A DNA stretch of 64,000 nucleotides, taken from contig JADJMH010000014.1 in assembly GCA_016709675.1 (NCBI GenBank), positions 124,001 through 188,000 on the forward strand. The letters are read 5' to 3'. Source of the stretch: Candidatus Accumulibacter proximus (GTDB lineage Bacteria > Pseudomonadota > Gammaproteobacteria > Burkholderiales > Rhodocyclaceae). Shown piece after piece: positions 26,080-36,245 of this stretch. The position numbers and the translations under genes are program-made. Position 1 is the stretch's first letter. Each line of letters starts with the position of its first letter. A model generated the notes under the pieces. That model worked only from the letters and a program-made list of their open reading frames with translations. It had not been told where the DNA came from and ran no database searches.

Positions 26080-27612
26080 ATGCCGCGCAATCTCGTTGTC
26101 TGCAGTGATGGAACCTGGTGCACCCCGGAGCAGGAGATGGGCGCCCTGCCCTGCCCGACGAACGTCGTCAAGCTCCACAACCTCTGCGTCGCCGACGATC
26201 GGCAGCTCACCTATTATCACCCGGGTGTCGGTGCCGAGGGCACTCTCCTGGAACGTGTCCTTGGCGGTGGCATCGGCGTCGGTCTGACCCGAAACATCCT
26301 CAGCGCTTACCGCTGGCTATGCGATCACTATCACAGCGGTGACCTGATCTACCTTTTCGGCTTCAGTCGCGGGGCCTACACCGTGCGCAGCCTGGGCGGC
26401 TTCGTTGCCCGCTGTGGTCTGCTCGACCTCAGCGGGAAAAGCGACCGGCAGGCCTGGAATGCAATCCAGCGAGCCTACGACCGTGGCTACCGGAAACGTG
26501 AAGCAGCGAGCAAATGGAGCGCCGGTTGCAGCTTCCTGCGCGGCGACCTGCCAGACGGCGGGGTCGGCATTCACCTGATCGGCGTCTGGGATACCGTCGG
26601 CTCGCTCGGGGTGCCTGATGATCTGGTTCTCCTCGACCAGTTGCTCGATGACCCGCGCAACTACCGCTTTCACGACACCGAACTCAGCGCCCTGGTCCGC
26701 CATGGGCGGCATGCGCTGGCGATGGACGAACAACGTGCAAGTTTCGCGCCAACGCTGTGGACCGGCGGCCAGCGCCCGGCGGATGGCAGCCTGTTGCAGC
26801 TCTGGTTTGCCGGCACGCACAGCGACGTCGGTGGCGGCTACGCCGAGTGCGGCCTCTCCGATGGCGCGCTGCAGTGGATGATCGACGAAGCGACGGCGCT
26901 CGGCCTGCGCATCAATCCATTGCTTGCCAGCCAACTGGCGCCTGACCCGCGCGGTCTCTTGCATGACTCGACGACAGGCGTCTGGAAGCATCTGCGAACC
27001 CTGCCGCGCGCCACCCCCTGCGTCGCCGCTGGCAGCGTCGGCAGCGAACTGGCGCCACAGGTGTGGGAGCGCCATCAGGTGCCGCCGCTGACCCAGGCGC
27101 CGTACTGGCCAACCCGCGTGCTCGCTGCCGGCGACTCGGCCAGTGTCGCCGTGTACGCCCGCCAACACTGGAATACCACCGGGCTCCATCTTGCAGCGGG
27201 GGTGAGCTATGACCTGTCGGCCAGCGGTGAATGGCTGGACAGCAACATCGCCTGTGGTCCGGCGGGAGCGCGCGACGGCAAATTCAAGATCGGCGAAGTG
27301 GCCTACCTGTTCGGCAACGCGCTCGGCGAGGCCGAGGAAATCTACAAGCGAGTGACCGGCAAGCAGGGTACAGACTGGTGGGGCTCGCGCCGCTGCGAGG
27401 ACGCCCCATGGTTCGCCCTGATCGGCATGATCGCCAACCAGCCAAACATCGATGCCAGTGGCACGCCGATCGAAGGCGAAACTTTCGTCATCGGCAAAGG
27501 CCGCCGACTGACGCCGAAGCGGTCCGGCTATCTCTACTGCTACGCCAACGATGCCTGGAAGTTTTACGCCAACAACCGTGGTCACGTGACGCTCAGCGTC
27601 AGCCGCCGCTAA
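26080..27612 (+). CDS. DUF2235 alpha/beta-hydrolase family protein
   Basis: The 510-residue protein belongs to the DUF2235 / Tle1-like phospholipase family. It starts RNLVVCSDGTWCTP and has the nucleophile elbow GFSRGAYT (Ser96), and later the AGTHSDVGGGY motif with likely catalytic Asp/His. Tle1 proteins are type VI secretion effectors, but no T6SS gene is near and no VgrG/PAAR partner is seen, so the role is open. The start at 26080 has GGAG 9-12 bases upstream; a second in-frame ATG is at 26065, inside the previous gene's end. Confidence 0.75.
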   Translation: MPRNLVVCSDGTWCTPEQEMGALPCPTNVVKLHNLCVADDRQLTYYHPGVGAEGTLLERVLGGGIGVGLTRNILSAYRWLCDHYHSGDLIYLFGFSRGAYTVRSLGGFVARCGLLDLSGKSDRQAWNAIQRAYDRGYRKREAASKWSAGCSFLRGDLPDGGVGIHLIGVWDTVGSLGVPDDLVLLDQLLDDPRNYRFHDTELSALVRHGRHALAMDEQRASFAPTLWTGGQRPADGSLLQLWFAGTHSDVGGGYAECGLSDGALQWMIDEATALGLRINPLLASQLAPDPRGLLHDSTTGVWKHLRTLPRATPCVAAGSVGSELAPQVWERHQVPPLTQAPYWPTRVLAAGDSASVAVYARQHWNTTGLHLAAGVSYDLSASGEWLDSNIACGPAGARDGKFKIGEVAYLFGNALGEAEEIYKRVTGKQGTDWWGSRRCEDAPWFALIGMIANQPNIDASGTPIEGETFVIGKGRRLTPKRSGYLYCYANDAWKFYANNRGHVTLSVSRR

Positions 27613-27681
27613 GCCGGAACGGCAGCCGCGCAGGCGCGCCGCCTCCAGGTCGGTGGCCCACCTGCTGCGCCGCCTGCGCGG

Positions 27682-29007
27682 TCAGAACATCACTCGCGCC
27701 AGTAACAGGCCGGTAGTGACCGCCACGACGGTCGCCACCAGACCGGGAATCATGAAGGAATGGTTGAGCACGTACTTGCCGATCTTCGTCGTCCCCGAGA
27801 GGTCAAAGTTGATCGCGGCGATCAGTGAGCCATAGGTCGGGATGAAGAAGTAGCCATTGACCGACGGGAACATCGCGATCAGGAACTGTGGCGGGATGCC
27901 CAGGGCAATGCCGAGCGGCATCAGTGCCCGTGTCGTCGCGGCCTGGCTGTAGAGCAACACCGAAGCAAAGAAGAGGCCGAAAGCGAAGGTCCACGGTGCC
28001 GCCTCGGCCCAGTGGCCGATGGCCGGAACGATGACGTCCTTGTGCGCGGCAATGAAGCTGTCACCGAGCCAGGCCAGGCCGAAAATCCCGATCACCGCCA
28101 CGACCCCCGCGCGCAGAGTCGCCGTCTTCGGCACTTCATCGACGTTCACACGGGTCGCCATCAGCATGATCGCCGCCACCGCCATCATCACGATTTCGAT
28201 GACGATCGGCATGCCGAGCGGGGTCTTGGCACCCGGCAGCCTGCGCAACTCGGGGAAGAAGCCGAACAGCACCACCAGCGCCACGCCGGCCAGAAAGAGA
28301 TAGGCTGACAGTCTGGCCGCCGGCTTCAGCGGTGGGCGATCAGCCGCGGCCTTGGGTGTCGGGATCTGCCCCGCCGCCAGGCGCGCCTGATACTCGGGAT
28401 CGTCCTTCAGGTCCTTGCCGAGAAACATCGAGACGATCGCCGCCACCAGCACACCGGTCAGCGTGGCGGGAACGCAGATCATCAGGATTTCTGGCAGACC
28501 CCACTGGGTCATTCCCTTCTCGGCAAACAGCCCGATCATCGCCGCGGTCGCTGCCGCCACCGGGCTGGCGGTGATCGCCTGCTGCGAGGCAATGGTGGCG
28601 ATTGCCATTGGCCGCTCGGGGCGGATACCGCTCTGGTGCGCGGTCTCGTAGATCACCGGCAAGAGCGGATAGACGATGTGCCCGGTACCGGCGACGAAAC
28701 TGAAGCTCCAGGTCGTCAGCGGGGCAACGATGGTGACGTACTTCGGGTTGGCGCGAATGATCCGTTCAGCCAGGCGGACGAGAAAGTCGATGCCGCCGGC
28801 CGCGTCCATCACCGAGGCGGCCATGATCACTGCCAGGATGATCAGCATCACGTCGATTGGCGGCGACGTCGGCGTGACGCCGAAGCCGACGACCAGCACC
28901 AGCAGCCCGACGGCACCCCACAAGCCAAGTCCGACGCCGCTGTAGCGTGCGCCCATCCAGATCGCCGCAAGGACCACCGCGAACTGCAGGAAGATCGCCA
29001 TGCTCAT
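27682..29007 (-). CDS. anaerobic C4-dicarboxylate transporter (DcuA/DcuB family)
   Basis: A 441-residue polytopic carrier with about ten hydrophobic segments. The family segments GVTPTSPPIDVMLIILAVIM, FVAGTGHIVYPLLPVI and SQQAITASPVAAAT match Dcu proteins, which exchange fumarate, succinate, malate and aspartate in anaerobic conditions. It is 96 bases downstream of aspA on the same strand, the classic aspartase plus Dcu pairing: aspartate in, fumarate made, succinate out. A or B subtype not assigned. Confidence 0.9.
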   Translation of the reverse strand: MSMAIFLQFAVVLAAIWMGARYSGVGLGLWGAVGLLVLVVGFGVTPTSPPIDVMLIILAVIMAASVMDAAGGIDFLVRLAERIIRANPKYVTIVAPLTTWSFSFVAGTGHIVYPLLPVIYETAHQSGIRPERPMAIATIASQQAITASPVAAATAAMIGLFAEKGMTQWGLPEILMICVPATLTGVLVAAIVSMFLGKDLKDDPEYQARLAAGQIPTPKAAADRPPLKPAARLSAYLFLAGVALVVLFGFFPELRRLPGAKTPLGMPIVIEIVMMAVAAIMLMATRVNVDEVPKTATLRAGVVAVIGIFGLAWLGDSFIAAHKDVIVPAIGHWAEAAPWTFAFGLFFASVLLYSQAATTRALMPLGIALGIPPQFLIAMFPSVNGYFFIPTYGSLIAAINFDLSGTTKIGKYVLNHSFMIPGLVATVVAVTTGLLLARVMF

Positions 29008-29103
29008 GATTTCTGTTCTCCGGCAAAGACCAGCGAGGGAGCCTGACCATCAGGGCAGCCCCCGGACAACGCAAGGCAGCAGGAAACCGCCGCAAGGAAA
29101 TGG

Positions 29104-30501
<1,398 letters not shown>

Positions 30502-30854
30502 GGTCATTCCTTTCGTCTGATCAAGAGGCGAAGCCCTGCCCACGCCAAGATACCATTCTAGTCCACCCAGTGGCCGCCTGCCATCGCCGCTTCCTGCGCT
30601 GCTGGTCCAGACACCATCTGCCAGCAGGCCGGCGTCGCCGGCCTGCTCGGCTACCTCTGACCACTGGTTCGGTGGTGCGACTGTCGATGCCGGCAGCTGA
30701 GGTACACGCTGCCCGTTGACCACCCTCAGGTGAAAATACAGCTCCCGGCGATATTTTCCTGACTTAACTTTGATTTGTGTGGAATTTCTCAGGTCTTGTT
30801 TCTATACTGCATGAATAATAAGAAAGGCCCTGTCATTTCCAGAGGAGACTTGCC
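30502..30854. other. aspA-hemerythrin intergenic region
   Basis: About 350 bases between divergent starts, with no gene. A perfect 11-bp inverted repeat with a 3-base loop lies at 30623-30647. There is no T run on either side, so I do not call it a terminator. A TATACT hexamer at 30803-30808 is a possible -10 for the hemerythrin gene. Confidence 0.45.
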
Positions 30855-31313
30855 ATGGAGATTAATTTTTCCGGCTTGCTGCCGGAAGCGCTGTTGGTGG
30901 ATTTGCCGGAAATAGATGCTCAACACGAGGAGATCTTCCACCGTATTGAGTCGCTCAAGACAGCCTGTTTCGAGATCAGCTACGTCCCCATCGCTGAGTT
31001 CGATGCACTGTTTGAATACTTCGCCATGCATTTCGCTACCGAAGAGCGGATCGCCGAAGAAGCGGGCCTGGAGTTCTCCGAGCACAAGAAAATCCACGAG
31101 GACACGCTTCGCATGCTGCGCAGGGCTCTGGCCGAGGTCCGCAGCAAGGGGCGCGACGCGCACTCCTTCCTGCGCTATTGCGAATACTGGTTTGAGCGTC
31201 ACATTGCCGAGGACGACCGGCTATTCATTTCCACCCTGCAATCCAGCGCCTTCAATCGCTCCCGCAACCTTCGGCACGCCGCCGGCCGTCCCCGCCTTTC
31301 CGCGCAGGCGTGA
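30855..31313 (+). CDS. bacteriohemerythrin
   Basis: A 152-residue cytoplasmic four-helix protein with a non-heme di-iron O2 site. The expected ligand motifs occur in order: DAQHEEIF near residue 20, HFATEE near 58, EHKKIHE near 75 and FERHIAEDD near 115. Such proteins carry or sense O2. It follows an AGAGGAG ribosome-binding site. Its position beside aspA and the Dcu carrier fits a microaerobic setting, though it is on the opposite strand. Confidence 0.9.
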   Translation: MEINFSGLLPEALLVDLPEIDAQHEEIFHRIESLKTACFEISYVPIAEFDALFEYFAMHFATEERIAEEAGLEFSEHKKIHEDTLRMLRRALAEVRSKGRDAHSFLRYCEYWFERHIAEDDRLFISTLQSSAFNRSRNLRHAAGRPRLSAQA

Positions 31314-31366
31314 CTCAGCGCCTGCCGCGCAACAGCGGCAGCGTACGGATCAGCCGGTCACTCCGG

Positions 31367-31564
31367 TCATCGGTAAGGGGTGACTTGATGCGGCGGGCAA
31401 TTGCCCTTCTTGGCCTGACCCGGCGGGCAGTGGTAGCTGTTGCCGTGTCCCTGCCCCTTGCCATGGTGCTTCTCCCAGTAGACGGGGTCCCGCCAGACTC
31501 TTCCGTCCCAGTAGTAGCCGCGCCTGTCGCGTTCGCCAAAGCTGATCGTCATACCGCCCCTCAT
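31367..31564 (-). CDS. short DUF2502-like protein
   Basis: The 65-residue product has a GERDRRGYYWDGRVWRDP segment that resembles the core of DUF2502 proteins such as YpeC, then a His/Lys-rich tail with two Cys. The family is normally exported, but no signal peptide is present here. The ATG at 31564 overlaps the stop of the phosphatase gene (ATGA), so it is translationally coupled. It may be a truncated family member; an internal Met at 31552 is another start. Confidence 0.5.
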   Translation of the reverse strand: MRGGMTISFGERDRRGYYWDGRVWRDPVYWEKHHGKGQGHGNSYHCPPGQAKKGNCPPHQVTPYR

Positions 31565-32073
31565 CCGCCGGCCGAAGGCGCAGCCAGCCGGGCCAGGTAA
31601 TCCTGATGCGCGGCCAGGCTCAGCGCGTTCGGTCGCAGCGCCTTGACCACGCGTGTGGCGTCATCTTTTGGCCAGCCACGTTCGACCAGGATCTGCGCCG
31701 CCATCAGGCCGGTACGACCTGAACCGCCTTTGCAATGGATCGCAATCTTCTTGCCCGCATTCAGCAGTCGATGCACCGCCGGCCGCTGGGTCTGCCAGGC
31801 TGCGTCAAAATCCGCCTCCGGCGCGTGCTCATCCTCGATGGGCAGATGAAACCATTGCACACCTCGCTCGGCACAAAGCTGCCCGAGGTCGGTCACCGCA
31901 TTGCTCGCCATTTCCGCTGCCGGCATCAGCGTGATCAGCGCATCGGCGCCGGCCGCCTGCAGTTGTTCGAGCGCAGTCGTTGTCTGCACGCCCCTGGTTC
32001 CCGGGCACGGGGTCAGGATCAATCCTGCGCCTTCCTGGTCCAGAGGCAGCAAGTCAGAGGGATGGCTATTCAT
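31561..32073 (-). CDS. CDKN3-like tyrosine/dual-specificity phosphatase
   Basis: The 170-residue protein has the CX5R phosphatase loop HCKGGSGRTG near residue 115, and a general-acid Asp candidate in PIEDEHAPE near 80. It resembles the cyclin-dependent kinase inhibitor 3 family of small bacterial cysteine phosphatases. Likely cytoplasmic. Substrate unknown. Coupled by overlap to the DUF2502-like gene. Confidence 0.82.
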   Translation of the reverse strand: MNSHPSDLLPLDQEGAGLILTPCPGTRGVQTTTALEQLQAAGADALITLMPAAEMASNAVTDLGQLCAERGVQWFHLPIEDEHAPEADFDAAWQTQRPAVHRLLNAGKKIAIHCKGGSGRTGLMAAQILVERGWPKDDATRVVKALRPNALSLAAHQDYLARLAAPSAGG

Positions 32074-32272
32074 GGGCTTGACCTGTCATGGATGGGTGAT
32101 GATCTCTGCAACGATCGCACTGAGGCCGCGTCCAGGCAGCAGACCGTCGGCTTCTGGCACGGATTTTCTTCCAGGCGCATTTTACCCGACTTGAACACCG
32201 GCGATCATCGCCGGATACTTGCGGTTGCGGCACTGGAAGTGATCGCAGCGCACGCTTTGGCCGAGGAGTCCC

Positions 32273-33445
32273 ATGCACGAAAACCGTTCGCAGCCCGTCT
32301 CGACGCAGTTCGTCGTGCCAGATCATTGGCTGCTCTTTGCTGGATGGCTGCTGCTTTGTGCCCTCTGGCCGTTGACCGCCTTCGCCGAGGTTTTCGACAG
32401 CGAAGGGCAGCGCGTCCGGCTGACGATTCTCACCGAAGGTCTCGACCACCCCTGGGGCCTCGCCTTTCTGCCTGACCGACAAATGCTGGTCAGCGAGCGC
32501 CCGGGCCGCTTGCGGCTGGTCGATCCCGACGGTCGGCTGGATCCGGAGCCCGTGCGTGGACTGCCCGTGATCGCCGCGATCGGCCAGGGCGGGCTGCTCG
32601 ATGTCGCATTGCATCCCGGCTTCCGTGACAACGGCTGGGTCTACCTTTCCTACGTCGCCGAAGGAAAAGGCGGCTACGGGACCGAGGTGCTCCGGGCCCG
32701 GCTGAAGGGAAAGACGCTCAGCGACGTGCAGGTGTTGTTCCGGATGCTCCCCAAGTCGAGCGGCGGACGCCACTTCGGTTCGCGCCTGGTCTTCGACCGG
32801 CAGGGCTTTCTGTTCATCACCCTCGGCGATCGCGGCGACCAACAGCGGGCACAGCGTCTTGACGACCACGCCGGGTCGGTCATCCGCCTGCATGACGACG
32901 GCCGGATCCCGGTCGACAATCCGTTTGTGCAGCAACCCGGCGCGCTACCGGAAAAGTTCACGATCGGCAACCGCAATATCCAGGGTGCCGCACTGCACCC
33001 CGAAACGGGTGAGCTATGGACGCACGAACATGGCCCGCAAGGCGGCGACGAGATCAACATCATTCGCGCCGGCGTCAACTATGGCTGGCCGGTGATTACC
33101 TTCGGCAGGAACTACGGTACCGGAACACAGATCGGCGAGGGAACGGCAAAGCCCGGCATGGCGCAGCCCGTGCACCAATGGACGCCCTCGATTGCTCCCT
33201 CGGGAATGGCTTTCTACACCGGCGACCGTTTCCCGGCATGGCGGGGCGATCTCTTCGTCGGTGCCCTGCGCGACCAGATGCTGGTCCGCCTGAAGCTCGA
33301 GGGTTCGCGCGTCGTCGATCAGGAGCAATTGCTCAAGGCAGGCATCGGACGCATTCGCGATGTACGCACCGGACCTGACGGCTTCATCTACCTGTTGACC
33401 GACAGTCCCCGCGGCGTCATCGCGCGCCTCGAGCCGGCACGCTGA
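32273..33445 (+). CDS. PQQ-dependent sugar dehydrogenase (YliI/Asd-like)
   Basis: The 390-residue protein has an N-terminal signal (hydrophobic stretch about 18-36, ending AFAEVF) and a six-bladed propeller with DHPWGLAFLPDR, GGLLDVALHPGF, GSRLVFDRQGFLFITLGDRG and HEHGPQGGDEIN. These are the marks of soluble PQQ glucose/aldose dehydrogenases. It would oxidise aldoses in the periplasm. No pqq synthesis genes are in the window. Confidence 0.88.
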   Translation: MHENRSQPVSTQFVVPDHWLLFAGWLLLCALWPLTAFAEVFDSEGQRVRLTILTEGLDHPWGLAFLPDRQMLVSERPGRLRLVDPDGRLDPEPVRGLPVIAAIGQGGLLDVALHPGFRDNGWVYLSYVAEGKGGYGTEVLRARLKGKTLSDVQVLFRMLPKSSGGRHFGSRLVFDRQGFLFITLGDRGDQQRAQRLDDHAGSVIRLHDDGRIPVDNPFVQQPGALPEKFTIGNRNIQGAALHPETGELWTHEHGPQGGDEINIIRAGVNYGWPVITFGRNYGTGTQIGEGTAKPGMAQPVHQWTPSIAPSGMAFYTGDRFPAWRGDLFVGALRDQMLVRLKLEGSRVVDQEQLLKAGIGRIRDVRTGPDGFIYLLTDSPRGVIARLEPAR

Positions 33446-33493
33446 GCAACCGGACGCCGAGCAATCCGTGCAGACAAACACACGACGCCACTG

Positions 33494-33931
33494 ATGCCAG
33501 GCACGCACCCAGCCGCCATTGCCGGCGCCGAACTCACCGCCGCCGCCAGCCTCTTCGACTGCCGCGACTGCGGCGCCTGCTGCGCGAGTTTTCGGGTGTC
33601 GTTCTACTGGGCAGAGGCCGATGCCCTTGGCTTGCCCGAAGCCCTGGTCGAACAGCTTTCGCCTTGGTACGCCTGCCTCGCCGGAACCAATGCCGCGTCG
33701 CCGCGTTGCCAGGCTTTGCAGGGCGAGGTCGGGCACTGCGTGACATGCGCCGTCTACCTCCAACGCCCGTCACCATGCCGTGAGCTCCAGCCGGGCGACG
33801 CCCAGTGCAGCAAGGCGCGCCTCGCTTGGCGCCTGCCGGCGCTCGTCGTGCCGAGCACGGAGAAGGTGCCGGGCCTGGCGGCAGCAACCCTGCCGATGCC
33901 TGCGCACCCTGCCCGGCGCGACCGCCGCTGA
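33494..33931 (+). CDS. YkgJ family cysteine-cluster protein
   Basis: A 145-residue protein with the family's Cys pattern: C23, C26, C29 and C30 in FDCRDCGACC, then CVTCAVYLQRPSPC further on. These probably bind zinc or an Fe-S cluster. Function is unknown. It lies between the sugar dehydrogenase and the exported PIMT gene on the same strand. Confidence 0.78.
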   Translation: MPGTHPAAIAGAELTAAASLFDCRDCGACCASFRVSFYWAEADALGLPEALVEQLSPWYACLAGTNAASPRCQALQGEVGHCVTCAVYLQRPSPCRELQPGDAQCSKARLAWRLPALVVPSTEKVPGLAAATLPMPAHPARRDRR

Positions 33932-33969
33932 CCGGCCCACCCCTCTGCCCAAGTACTCCGGAGAAACTG

Positions 33970-34770
33970 ATGTCCGCCAACCATGACCCCACCTCACGCC
34001 CCGCAGCCGTTCCTTCCCCGAAAAAGGGACAGGGAGCAACCGGCCTTACCGGCGCGCTGCTGACGCTATTGCCGGCGCTGCTCGCGGCAACCGCCGGCGC
34101 CCCCGTGGCGGCGGCCGACACCGACTACGCGGCCGCACAAAAGCGCATGGTCGAGCAGCAGCTGATCCCATCGTCACGCGGCATCACCGATCCGGCTGTC
34201 CTCAGGGCGATGGCCACGGTGCCACGGCATGAGTTCGTGCCCGCGGCCATGAAGCGGCACGCCTATGCGGACCAGCCGCTACCGATCGGTTACGGCCAGA
34301 CGATTTCCCAGCCCTACGTGGTCGCTTTCATGACCGAGAAGCTGACGCCCCGGGAAACCGACCGGGTGCTCGAAATCGGCACCGGGTCGGGCTATCAGGC
34401 AGCCATCCTGTCCGGTCTGGTGCGCGAGGTCTACAGCATCGAGATCGTCGAGCCGCTGGCCAAGCGGGCGGCGAGCGATCTGGCACGACTCGGTTACCGC
34501 AACGTCAGCGTGCGTCACGGCGATGGTTACCAGGGCTGGCCCGAGGCTGCGCCGTTCGACGCCATCATCGTCACCTGCGCGCCCGACCACGTGCCGCAGC
34601 CTCTGGTCGACCAGCTCAAGGAGGGTGGCCGAATGGTCATCCCGGTTGGCGAACGGGATGATCAGAACCTGTTCCTGCTGAGAAAACGCGGCGACAGACT
34701 GGAACGCGAAGCGATCCTGCCGGTACGCTTCGTACCGATGACCGGCGCCGCCGAAGGCACGAAAAGGTGA
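33970..34770 (+). CDS. pcm: protein-L-isoaspartate O-methyltransferase with N-terminal signal sequence
   Basis: The 266-residue protein has the PIMT core from about residue 50: QQLIPSSRGITDPAVLRAM, VPRHEFVP, YGQTISQPYVVAFM and the SAM motif VLEIGTGSGYQAAIL. Before it are about 48 residues with two Lys (18-19), a hydrophobic core (27-48) and a VAAAD cleavage-like site. E. coli Pcm is cytoplasmic and lacks this. The start at 33970 follows a weak GGAGAAACTG site. Its stop overlaps the APC permease start. Confidence 0.85.
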   Translation: MSANHDPTSRPAAVPSPKKGQGATGLTGALLTLLPALLAATAGAPVAAADTDYAAAQKRMVEQQLIPSSRGITDPAVLRAMATVPRHEFVPAAMKRHAYADQPLPIGYGQTISQPYVVAFMTEKLTPRETDRVLEIGTGSGYQAAILSGLVREVYSIEIVEPLAKRAASDLARLGYRNVSVRHGDGYQGWPEAAPFDAIIVTCAPDHVPQPLVDQLKEGGRMVIPVGERDDQNLFLLRKRGDRLEREAILPVRFVPMTGAAEGTKR

Positions 34771-36059
34771 GCAGCCCGGTCGCCACCCGCCGGCTCGGCC
34801 TGTTCTCGGCAACGACGCTGGTGGTGGCGAGCATGGTCGGTACCGGCGTCTTCACCACCAGCGGCTTCCTGCTGGCGGATCTGCAGTCGCCCTGGCTGGT
34901 ACTGCTCGCCTGGCTGGTCGGCGGCGGGTTGGCCGCCTGTGGCGCCCTCTGCTATGGCGCGCTGGCGCGTCGACTGCCCGAGTCCGGCGGCGAATACCTC
35001 TTTCTCTCGCGCACGCTGCACCCGGCCGCAGGCGCCATGGCGGGCTGGATATCGATCGTCGTCGGCTTCGCCGCCCCGCTCGCCGCCGCGGCACTCGCCT
35101 TCGGGGAATATACCCGCGACTGGTTGCCAGGTAAGTCGCCGCAATGGCTGGGCAGCGGGCTGTTGTGTGGCTTGGCCCTGATCCACGCGCTCCGGATGGA
35201 GGGCGGTGCCCGCCTGCACAATCTGACGGTTGCGCTCGAGATGCTGCTGATTGGCGCCTTTGCCGTCCTCGCCCTGGCGCGCCTGCCGGCCGAGGTACTG
35301 ACGCGCCCGACACCCGACAGCAGCAGTCCGGCCGGGTTTGCTGTCGGCCTGATCTGGGTATCGTTCAGCTACTACGGCTGGAACGCCGCCGTTTATGTGG
35401 CCGGCGAGGTGCGCGATGCCGAGCGTAACCTGCCGCGCTCGCTGCTCATCGGTACCGCACTGGTGACCGGTCTCTACCTGGCGCTCAACGCTGCCTTCGT
35501 CTTCGCGGCGCCGTGGGAGGTACTCGCCGGCCAGGCCGAGATCGGCCGCCTCGCCGCGCAAGCGCTGGGCGGGGCGCTCTGGGCCGACGCCCTGACGGCA
35601 CTGATCGCCCTGGTCCTCGCCGCGTCGGTCTCGGCGATGACCGTCGCCGGATCACGGGTCTATGCCCGCATGGCGACCGACGGCGAGCTGCCGCGCTTGT
35701 TCAGGGCGCAGGCCGGCGTGCCACGGCTGGCGATCGCCATGCAATGCGCGCTGGCGCTGGCGCTGATGTGGAGCGCCAGCTTCCGGAGCCTGCTGACCTA
35801 CATCGGCTTCACCCTCAATCTCTGTGCTGCCGCCACCGTCGTCGGCCTGATCCGGATCCGGCTGCGCGAAGGTGCTCAACTCAAGGTCGTCGGCTGGCCC
35901 CTGGCGCCGGCGACCTTCCTGCTCGGCGTCCTGTGGATGGCCTCGAGTGCCGTCGTCCGGCAGCCGATCGAGAGTCTCTGGGGCCTGGCCACCCTGGCCA
36001 TGGCCTGGCTGCTCTGGCGCCTTGGCCGGGCGCTGCGGGGCGAGCAGTCCCGACACTGA
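34767..36059 (+). CDS. APC family amino acid permease
   Basis: The 430-residue polytopic carrier has about 12 hydrophobic segments, with the family start GLFSATTLVVASMVGTGVF and the conserved GLIWVSFSYYGWNAAVYVAGEVRD. Substrate is not determined; the layout resembles amino acid/polyamine antiporters. It begins with a GTG at 34767 in the four-base overlap with pcm, so the genes are coupled. Confidence 0.85.
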   Translation: MSSPVATRRLGLFSATTLVVASMVGTGVFTTSGFLLADLQSPWLVLLAWLVGGGLAACGALCYGALARRLPESGGEYLFLSRTLHPAAGAMAGWISIVVGFAAPLAAAALAFGEYTRDWLPGKSPQWLGSGLLCGLALIHALRMEGGARLHNLTVALEMLLIGAFAVLALARLPAEVLTRPTPDSSSPAGFAVGLIWVSFSYYGWNAAVYVAGEVRDAERNLPRSLLIGTALVTGLYLALNAAFVFAAPWEVLAGQAEIGRLAAQALGGALWADALTALIALVLAASVSAMTVAGSRVYARMATDGELPRLFRAQAGVPRLAIAMQCALALALMWSASFRSLLTYIGFTLNLCAAATVVGLIRIRLREGAQLKVVGWPLAPATFLLGVLWMASSAVVRQPIESLWGLATLAMAWLLWRLGRALRGEQSRH

Positions 36060-36074
36060 GACTGGCACAGACCC

Positions 36075-36180
36075 GGGTCTTTCGTTGCTCCCGAGACCCA
36101 GCCGCGAAGGATGTTCCGGCAACGGCCGTGGATAGCGACACGGCGGCGAGCAGCAGAGCATTCCGCTTCATCGATTTCAT
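36075..36180 (-). pseudogene. orphan signal-peptide fragment of an exported protein
   Basis: An ATG at 36180, after a strong AAGAGGAG ribosome-binding site, opens MKSMKRNALLLAAVSL and a clear signal peptide ending SFAAG. The frame then runs antisense through the permease gene with an Arg/Pro-rich composition unlike a mature protein, to 35881. It looks like the 5' end of a small exported protein gene cut off by a rearrangement next to the permease. It is also possible that a very short secreted peptide is real. Confidence 0.45.
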
Positions 36181-36245
36181 CTCCTCTTGGCTTGCAACTT
36201 CCGGTGTCGGATGCGGAATGCAGCCATCCACCGGTGAAAAGCAAT

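Noticed and set aside
27626..27681. Inverted repeat (11-bp arms) between the DUF2235 gene and the Dcu gene as a terminator
   Set aside because: The loop is about 34 bases and there is no T tract; GC-rich DNA gives such arms by chance.
30623..30647. Perfect 11-bp inverted repeat as a terminator
   Set aside because: No T run on either strand and it lies in the promoter region of aspA; kept only as a note on the intergenic region.
35881..36180. A full 100-residue secreted protein from ATG 36180
   Set aside because: After the signal peptide the frame is simply antisense permease sequence; treated as a gene fragment instead.
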